Below, in pieces: positions 1 through 4,565 of a stretch of 5,843 nucleotides of DNA. Where the stretch lies: contig VGSX01000230.1 of the NCBI GenBank assembly GCA_016874895.1, forward strand, positions 1 through 5,843, in the 5' to 3' direction. The notes under the pieces are model-generated. The model ran no database searches. It saw only the letters and a program-made list of their open reading frames with translations, and was not told where the DNA came from. The stretch comes from Deltaproteobacteria bacterium (GTDB lineage: Bacteria; Desulfobacterota; Desulfobaccia; Desulfobaccales; Desulfobaccaceae). Made by a program: the position numbers and the translations under genes. The first letter of the stretch is position 1. Every line of letters starts with the position of its first letter.

Positions 1-115
1 TGGGGCCGATGATGATGAAGAAAGCCCCGGCGGGCACTTCCAGGGAAAGGTCCCGGAGGATGGGCCGGTCCCCGTAGGATACCTGCACCTGCTGGAGGCG
101 GACCGCGGTTTTCAT
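1..115 (-). CDS. btuD: Corrinoid ABC transporter ATP-binding protein, BtuD/FecE type (N-terminal 38 codons only)
   Basis: This is the start of the ATPase subunit that would power the adjacent BtuC-type permease at the cytoplasmic face of the inner membrane. The gene runs off the left edge of the window. Seen directly: an ATG at 115-113 opens a frame beginning MKTAVRLQQVQVSYGDRP, with an aromatic A-loop residue (Tyr14) that usually stacks on the adenine of ATP, then a hydrophobic strand ending in Gly37-Pro38. In this family that is where the Walker A P-loop (GPNGxGKS) begins, so the cut falls just before the catalytic core. The start overlaps the permease stop in an ATGA, the usual arrangement for translational coupling. 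The ribosome binding site is weak. The B12 assignment comes from the neighbours; the visible residues would equally fit a siderophore or haem transporter ATPase. Confidence 0.85.
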   Translation of the reverse strand, partial: MKTAVRLQQVQVSYGDRPILRDLSLEVPAGAFFIIIGP

Positions 116-1122
116 GCTCTAGACCTGTGCAGCAGATAGATGAAAAGGGGGGCGCCGATGAGGGCGGTGATCACCCCCACCGGCAGCTCTCCCTGGGAGG
201 GCAGCACCCGGGCCAGCAGGTCGCACCCCACCAGGTAGGCGCCGCCCCCCAAGATGCAGGCGGGGACCAGGATGCGGTGCTCCGGCCCCAGCCAGAGGCG
301 CAACAGGTGGGGGACCACCAAACCCACAAAACCCACCAGCCCGGCCTGGCACACCGCGGCGCTTAACATAAGGGAGGTGAGGCCCAGCAGGGTATAGGTC
401 AACACGGGCACGGCCAACCCCAGGTAACTGGCCTGCTCCTCCCCCAGGTAGAGGAGATTCAGGGGCCGGGCCAGGAGAAAAATGGCCAGGTAGCAGGGCA
501 GCAGCAGCAGGGCCAGGCCGTAGATCTGGGGGGGCAGGGCCACGGACAGGTCTCCCATGAGCCAGTAAAGAATATTATGCAGGCGGGCATCCTGGGTCAT
601 GGTGATAAAAAACAGGATCAGGGCGGTGCACAGGGCGTTGACCATGACCCCGGAAAGGAGCAGGGCGTCCCGGCTGCCGCCGGTCTGCCGGGGAGTGAGA
701 AAGACCACCACCCCCATGACCGCCATGCTGCCCAGAAAGGCCAGGCCGGCCACCCCCGGGAAGGGGGCCAGCCCCAGGAGGATGCCGATGATGGCCCCCA
801 CTGCGGCCCCGCCGGAAATGCCCAGGATATAGGGTTCGGCCAGGGGATTGTGCAGCAGGGCCTGAAAGACCAGACCGCCCAGGGACAGGGCGCTCCCCAC
901 CAGGGCAGCCAGCAACGCCCGGGGGAAGCGGATCTGCCAGATAATAACCGGCAGCAGGTCGTCGGCGGGGCCCACTCCGACCAGGGCCTTAAGGCACAGG
1001 AGCCAATCGGTCCGGGAGGAGCCCCACAAAAGTCCGGCCACCAGGCTGACGACCAGGAGAGCCCCTAAACCCAGGCTGACCCGCACTAGCCGCCAAACAA
1101 GATGAGGTGTGGGCAGGTTCAC
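112..1122 (-). CDS. btuC: Corrinoid ABC transporter permease, BtuC/FecCD family
   Basis: This is the inner-membrane channel subunit of a type II ABC importer, expected to work as a homodimer with BtuD and to receive corrinoid from BtuF. It has 336 residues, the normal family length, and is strongly hydrophobic throughout, consistent with about ten membrane helices. Family signatures seen: RFPRALLAALVG (65-76), Q87 followed by the NPLAEPYILGISGGA block (92-106), GLVGFVGLVVPHLLR (261-275, the coupling region that contacts the ATPase) and ELPVGVITALIGAPLF (312-327). The start is GTG at 1122-1120. It overlaps the btuF stop as GTGA and has a GGAG seven bases upstream, which supports this start over internal ones. 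It ends inside the btuD start (ATGA). FecCD proteins also carry iron chelates, so B12 specificity is inferred from the BtuF and CbiZ neighbours. Confidence 0.93.
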   Translation of the reverse strand: MNLPTPHLVWRLVRVSLGLGALLVVSLVAGLLWGSSRTDWLLCLKALVGVGPADDLLPVIIWQIRFPRALLAALVGSALSLGGLVFQALLHNPLAEPYILGISGGAAVGAIIGILLGLAPFPGVAGLAFLGSMAVMGVVVFLTPRQTGGSRDALLLSGVMVNALCTALILFFITMTQDARLHNILYWLMGDLSVALPPQIYGLALLLLPCYLAIFLLARPLNLLYLGEEQASYLGLAVPVLTYTLLGLTSLMLSAAVCQAGLVGFVGLVVPHLLRLWLGPEHRILVPACILGGGAYLVGCDLLARVLPSQGELPVGVITALIGAPLFIYLLHRSRA

Positions 1123-2027
1123 GGCAATTCTCCGGCCAGGTGCGGGTGAAACAGCCGGAAGAGCAGTTCCAGGCCATCAAAGATGCGGGGCGCGGGACGG
1201 TCCACGATATCGGAATCCACCAGGAAAATCTTCCCCTCCCGGGCCGCCGGCAGGCCGGCCCAGCGGCCCCAGTCGGCCCGGACCCGCTCGAAAACTTCCC
1301 CCCGGGTCATGGAGGTGATAACAATAATCTCGGGTTGCAAAGCTAAAACCTGCTCCTGGGAAAAACGGGGATAAGGGACCTTCCCGGCCGCCAGGTTCAG
1401 CCCGCCGGCGGTAGTGATCAATTCATCCAGAAAGGTGTGGGAGCCGGCCGAGACGATGGGGGAGGTGCCGATCTGGAAAAACACCCGGGGCCGGCGGTCA
1501 AGCCGCTCCACCAGGGAGCGCAGGCGCTGATAGCGGCGGCTCAGGTCCTCCCGGAGGGCCGCGGCCTGGATTGCCGCGTTCAACAGTCCGCCGATCTCCT
1601 CCACGGTGCGGATAACCCCGGCCAGGTTGCGGGGGTCCACGGCATAGACCGGGATGCCCAGGCCCTCCAGGCGGGCCACCCGGTGGTGGGGGTTGCCGTC
1701 CTTGATGGCCAGGCACAGGTCCGGCCGCAGGGCTACGATGCGCTCCACATCGGGGTTGATGTACGAACCCACCGTGGGTAGCTCCCGGGCTGCCGGGGGA
1801 TAATCGCTGAACTGTTCCACCCCGACGAGCCGGTTACCCTGGCCCAGGGCAAAAACGATTTCCGTCAGGCTTGCCGCCAGGGTAACCAGGCGTTGCGGAT
1901 CTTCGGGAACCACCAACTGACGCCCTAACTGATCAGTGATCGTGAGAGCGTTGGCCGGTACCTGAAGAATAGTGAAAACCACCATCAGCCAGGTGATGCA
2001 GGTCGTTAAGATGAGATCAAATTTCAT
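1119..2027 (-). CDS. btuF: Periplasmic cobalamin/corrinoid-binding protein BtuF
   Basis: This protein captures corrinoids in the periplasm and delivers them to BtuCD. It has 302 residues. Residues 1-27 look like a Sec signal peptide: Lys2, a hydrophobic core, and an Ala25-Asn26-Ala27 cleavage site. The rest resembles E. coli BtuF from memory in several blocks: TEIVFALG (55-62), SDYPP (74-78), ERIVALRPDL (95-104), DGN (110-112), FFQIGTSPIVSAG (183-195), FSQEQVLALQPEIIVIT (from 222) and a late APRI. Glu56 and Glu225 align with the two lobe glutamates that salt-bridge to BtuC arginines in the E. coli complex. No lipobox is evident. The ATG at 2027-2025 has no clear Shine-Dalgarno, only AGGT directly before it, but it alone gives a complete signal peptide. 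It is first in a btuF-btuC-btuD operon and overlaps btuC by four bases. Confidence 0.92.
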   Translation of the reverse strand: MKFDLILTTCITWLMVVFTILQVPANALTITDQLGRQLVVPEDPQRLVTLAASLTEIVFALGQGNRLVGVEQFSDYPPAARELPTVGSYINPDVERIVALRPDLCLAIKDGNPHHRVARLEGLGIPVYAVDPRNLAGVIRTVEEIGGLLNAAIQAAALREDLSRRYQRLRSLVERLDRRPRVFFQIGTSPIVSAGSHTFLDELITTAGGLNLAAGKVPYPRFSQEQVLALQPEIIVITSMTRGEVFERVRADWGRWAGLPAAREGKIFLVDSDIVDRPAPRIFDGLELLFRLFHPHLAGELP

Positions 2028-2051
2028 ACCTGAAAAGTAATCAGTTACATC

Positions 2052-2083
2052 GGCGGTAAAGCGGGTTCGCCGGGGAAACCGCC
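2052..2083. repeat. Inverted repeat / stem-loop in the btuF leader
   Basis: GGCGGT (2052-2057) pairs perfectly with ACCGCC (2078-2083). The 20 bases between contain a smaller nested pairing, GCG (2061-2063) with CGC (2068-2070) around a GGTT loop. If btuF is transcribed from the minus-strand -10 candidate near 2117, the structure lies in its untranslated leader about 25 bases before the start codon. On the plus strand it lies upstream of the small gene's likely promoter. No T-run follows on either strand, so it is not an intrinsic terminator. It matches no riboswitch class that I can recognise. Confidence 0.4.
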
Positions 2084-2126
2084 ATTGATTTTCGGTTTAA
2101 GCTGATTAATTTAATTGTAACCCAGC

Positions 2127-2134
2127 AAAGGAGG
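2127..2134 (+). promoter_or_regulatory. Strong Shine-Dalgarno of the small plus-strand gene
   Basis: AAAGGAGG lies eight bases before the ATG at 2143. This near-perfect anti-16S match at good spacing is the main reason for accepting the short downstream frame as a real gene. Confidence 0.8.
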
Positions 2135-2142
2135 AAAAAACC

Positions 2143-2340
2143 ATGTTATGCAGTCTCTCCACCAGGCTGTCTTCGGAGGATCTCCAGGCCATTACCGCTT
2201 TGGAAAAAGAATTGTCCACCCCAATCCTGGCCTTTTCCTGTCATGACCTGAAACCGGCCGACGTCAATGCGGAACAGCTCGCCAAGATTCAGGCCCTGGA
2301 AAATCGGCTGGGCATGTCATTGGTGGCCGTGAAAGGTTAA
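2143..2340 (+). CDS. Small conserved-looking protein of unknown function (65 aa) with internal helix-strand duplication
   Basis: I do not recognise this 65-residue protein. It is probably real: a strong AAAGGAGG ribosome site precedes the ATG, it sits alone on the plus strand in a gap between two minus-strand genes, and its composition is that of an ordinary folded soluble protein. It has no signal peptide or membrane segment. Residues 11-31 and 43-63 align without gaps, with about 8 of 21 identical (Glu12/44, Leu14/46, Ile17/49, Ala19/51, Leu20/52, Glu21/53, Leu24/56, Ala30/62). Each half reads as an amphipathic helix followed by a hydrophobic strand (TPILAF and MSLVAV). Between them is FSCHD (31-35), whose Cys33-His34 pair could bind a metal or corrinoid; that is speculation. 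It converges with the fusion gene, leaving only 34 bases between stops. Its place between two corrinoid-binding-protein genes suggests, but does not show, a link to B12. Confidence 0.75.
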   Translation: MLCSLSTRLSSEDLQAITALEKELSTPILAFSCHDLKPADVNAEQLAKIQALENRLGMSLVAVKG

Positions 2341-2374
2341 TTTATGAGAGTTGACGGGAAGCCCAGGTTTTACT

Positions 2375-4396
2375 TTAAGGTTTCGGCTGAAGAGGACTTT
2401 TGGCTCCCAGCCCGCTGATAAAGGATTCACAAGCCATTTTCAAGGGTTTGGGCAAATTTCCTGAAAGTGTTTTTTTCTCCTCCTGTAACAGGGGCTTCCC
2501 AGCTAACTCCTGGGAGATGAGGTTGCACCAGGCCTCAAAAGCACCGAGGTCCAGCACTTGTCCGCGTTCCCAGGCATCGCTCAGGCCCATCGCCGCTTCC
2601 AGAAAGCCAGCATAGCGGGGTTGGGTGAGAGCAATTTCCCAGGCTTGCAATACTTGAGTCCGGGATTCCTGGGGCAGGGAATTTTGGATTAAATCATAAA
2701 ATCCCAGGCGGCGTTCCTGGAGGCGGAACCACACCGGGCGGCAGGAGGTAATGCCGTTCTGCTTGGCGACGGCCTCCCGTACCGCCTGATACACCGCTCT
2801 ACCTATCAATTCCCCCAGCTTGGAATGTCCTCCGGCGTTTTCCAGGGTCTTGCCCTGGCCCCCCACCACAATAATATTGTCAGTCCCCGTGCCCGTTGCC
2901 TGATAAGCCAAGGGCTGCTCGGTGCTGCGGATATCCAGGTCCTGGAGCGCCGCGGTCTTGGCCTCGGTGATGTCGATGAGGGCCCGGCTCATGGCCCGGG
3001 GGGAAAGCCGGTAATTGCTCAGGACAATGACGTTAATGGTGCCGGGTTCATAGTAGCGGCCCTCGTCCTGGGAGAGGCGCAGGGCATTGCTTTCCACCCC
3101 GGCCGTGGCCAGGGCATAGATCTCGATATCCTTGAATTGGGTCTTTTGCACCGAAAGATTGGCCATATCGGCCCCGGTGAAGAGGAAAGAGGTCTCTTTC
3201 TCGGATTTTTTGAGGACTTCTAAAACCTGGCGGCGGTCCGGCCCTAAGCCGAGATAGTGGCTGATCGGCCAGCAGGGGGGCGGGGTGTTGTGGTTGCCCA
3301 CCGTGGTGATGCCCTGGCGGGGGCCCTCCAGGGTGGATATGACCTCCACGGGCGTTTCGAACTCAATGACCAATGATTTATGGTCGAAATCGTAAATACG
3401 GCTGTCGACGACCTCTGCCCGGCGGACATAGGGCAGGTTCAGGTCCAGGGGCTGGCGGGCAATCACCTCCTGGGGCAGGACAAGACTGCCCTGATCGCTG
3501 AACTCTCTGGGGTAGAGCGAGGCCGCCAGCCAGGCGATAAAATCCGCGGCCTTTACGGAAGCCCGGCAGGTGAGTTCGCAGGGGAAGGTGAGGAGCCGGC
3601 CCTGGCGGACGGCCTCAACCTCCCGCCAGCCCGGCTGCTGCACGAGCTGGTGGAAGGCGCGCCAGTCATGGCCGCAGGTAAAGATTACCTGGGGGTTGAA
3701 CTTTTGCCAGGCTTCCAGGGTAATGGGCACCACCGCCCCATTTTTACCCAAGGCCGGAGGAATGCCGCCGGCCTGCCGGATATAGTCGTTCTGGAAGGAA
3801 TCATCGCCGGGAAGCAGCATCTCCCGGTTGCTCATAAGCCGCACCACCCGCAGTTTTTTTTCAGGGGGAAGGCGGGCAACCTTCTGTTGGATAAGGTCCA
3901 AGCGGGCCTGAAGCTGGCGACAGACCGCCTCGGCCTGGTCCTGGCAGTGAAATATCTCCCCCAGGAGGCGCAGGTGGGCGAAAATGTCCTGCACCGCATA
4001 GGCCTTGAGGTGGAGTACCGGCACCCCTGAGTCCTGGAAATGCCGCTGCACTTCCTGGTGCATATCGGCCACGAAAAGCATATCAGGCTGACACTGCTCG
4101 ATGGCCCGGATGTGCGGCGAGAAAAAGCCTCCCACTACGGTGGGTTGCCCGGCCTGGGCCGGAACCCGGTCATACAGGGTGACCCCGGACAAACGGTCCC
4201 CCAACCCTAAGGCCAGGAGCATGTCCGTAACCCCCGGGACCAGGGACACGACCCGCTGGGGCGGCTGGCCCAGGGTCCAAGAACGGCCAAAAGCATCTGT
4301 TAACTCTCCAATAGCCCAGGCAGGTGCGGCATGGAGTGATAGCACCGAACAGATCAAAAGAGAATACCGGGCAAGCCGGGAAATGGCAGGGGGCAT
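2375..4396 (-). CDS. cbiZ: Exported fusion: BtuF-like corrinoid-binding domain + CbiZ-type adenosylcobinamide amidohydrolase
   Basis: CbiZ hydrolyses the amide linking the aminopropanol arm to the corrin ring, turning adenosylcobinamide into adenosylcobyric acid; some bacterial CbiZ enzymes also cleave pseudocobalamin. This protein has 673 residues. Order seen: signal peptide 1-28 (Arg7 and Arg10, hydrophobic core, Ala26-Trp27-Ala28); class III substrate-binding domain about 29-298 (RVVSLVPGVTDMLLALG 48-64, Asp58 and Glu228 at the BtuC-docking positions, FPCELTCRAS 271-280); CbiZ domain about 320-546 (TTVGNHN 364-370, ATAGVESNALR 430-440, GTINVIVLSN 452-461, TEAKTAALQDLDIRS 477-491, ATGTGTDNIIV 500-510, GHSKLGELIGRAVYQAV 523-539); then about 125 unassigned, apparently helical residues. 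The ATG at 4396 has AGAGGA at about nine bases' spacing. The signal peptide implies a periplasmic enzyme, unlike the cytoplasmic CbiZ enzymes that have been studied. It follows the receptor gene on the same strand. The domain calls are firm; the location is inferred. Confidence 0.9.
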   Translation of the reverse strand: MPPAISRLARYSLLICSVLSLHAAPAWAIGELTDAFGRSWTLGQPPQRVVSLVPGVTDMLLALGLGDRLSGVTLYDRVPAQAGQPTVVGGFFSPHIRAIEQCQPDMLFVADMHQEVQRHFQDSGVPVLHLKAYAVQDIFAHLRLLGEIFHCQDQAEAVCRQLQARLDLIQQKVARLPPEKKLRVVRLMSNREMLLPGDDSFQNDYIRQAGGIPPALGKNGAVVPITLEAWQKFNPQVIFTCGHDWRAFHQLVQQPGWREVEAVRQGRLLTFPCELTCRASVKAADFIAWLAASLYPREFSDQGSLVLPQEVIARQPLDLNLPYVRRAEVVDSRIYDFDHKSLVIEFETPVEVISTLEGPRQGITTVGNHNTPPPCWPISHYLGLGPDRRQVLEVLKKSEKETSFLFTGADMANLSVQKTQFKDIEIYALATAGVESNALRLSQDEGRYYEPGTINVIVLSNYRLSPRAMSRALIDITEAKTAALQDLDIRSTEQPLAYQATGTGTDNIIVVGGQGKTLENAGGHSKLGELIGRAVYQAVREAVAKQNGITSCRPVWFRLQERRLGFYDLIQNSLPQESRTQVLQAWEIALTQPRYAGFLEAAMGLSDAWERGQVLDLGAFEAWCNLISQELAGKPLLQEEKKTLSGNLPKPLKMACESFISGLGAKSPLQPKP

Positions 4397-4565
4397 AATG
4401 TATTTCCTCTTTCAGGGTTGATGCACGAGGGAAACTTGCAGTCGTCCGGTCTTAGCAAACACTAACTAGCTGCCCCCGAAAAGGAAAAGCTCTCATTAGG
4501 GCGGGCACCGGGGCCCGCCCCTACAGCCGATATTTTCACGATAGATTTATAAACCGAAAACCAGA
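4397..4565. other. Spacer between receptor and fusion genes
   Basis: These 169 bases hold no convincing gene. They contain the GC-rich palindrome at 4497-4523 and, nearer the fusion gene, an imperfect inverted repeat on the minus strand (TTAG and CTAA flanking TGTTTG, about 4454-4467). The ribosome site of the fusion gene (AGAGGA on the minus strand) lies near 4406-4411. No clear -35/-10 pair and no B12-box-like element were found on the minus strand, so whether the fusion gene has its own promoter or is read through from the receptor is open. Confidence 0.5.
4497..4523. repeat. GC-rich palindromic intergenic element (stem-loop)
   Basis: GGGCGGGC (4499-4506) and GCCCGCCC (4513-4520) form a perfect 8-bp stem around a six-base loop (ACCGGG). 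The flanking TA/TA pair extends it across a bulged C at 4521. The GTAGGGGCGGGC-type edge resembles short palindromic repeats scattered between genes in many bacterial genomes. It lies 46 bases beyond the receptor stop on the minus strand. It could stabilise or partly terminate the receptor transcript, but no run of T follows directly, so it is not a textbook intrinsic terminator. Multicopy status cannot be seen from one window. Confidence 0.65.

Larger units (their letters stand above)
2028..2142. promoter_or_regulatory. Divergent intergenic region with candidate promoters for btuF (-) and the small gene (+)
   Basis: These 115 bases separate the divergent starts of btuF and the 65-residue gene, so both promoters probably lie here. 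The middle (about 2085-2120) is AT-rich. On the minus strand TACAAT (2119-2114) is a good -10-like hexamer, but no convincing -35 lies 15-17 bases upstream. On the plus strand TTTAAT (2110-2115) resembles a -10, with TTGATT (2085-2090) as a -35 at an over-long spacing of 19. A short palindrome, GTAATCAGTTAC (2037-2048), lies about ten bases before the btuF start and could be an operator. No B12 box was recognised. The hexamer assignments are tentative. Confidence 0.35.

Noticed and set aside
577..1068. 163-codon open frame on the plus strand, rich in Gln, Gly and His
   Set aside because: It is antisense to the permease, and its composition is that expected from the complement of a hydrophobic membrane protein.
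1437..1781. 114-codon open frame on the plus strand
   Set aside because: It is antisense to btuF, whose conserved binding-protein motifs settle the coding strand.
2341..2374. Possible bidirectional terminator between the small gene and the fusion gene
   Set aside because: Only a 3-bp GGG/CCC pairing precedes a short T-run, too weak to call.
2825..3223. 132-codon open frame on the plus strand
   Set aside because: It is antisense to the conserved CbiZ core and has no recognisable domain.
3380..4030. 216-codon open frame on the plus strand
   Set aside because: It lies wholly antisense to the binding domain of the fusion gene, which has clear homology, and the translation looks like no known protein. 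It is a GC-driven shadow frame.
4396..4396. Lipoprotein signal in the fusion protein (Cys16)
   Set aside because: The residues before Cys16 (Leu-Leu-Ile) lack the small residue required at -1, and a good signal peptidase I site follows at 26-28.
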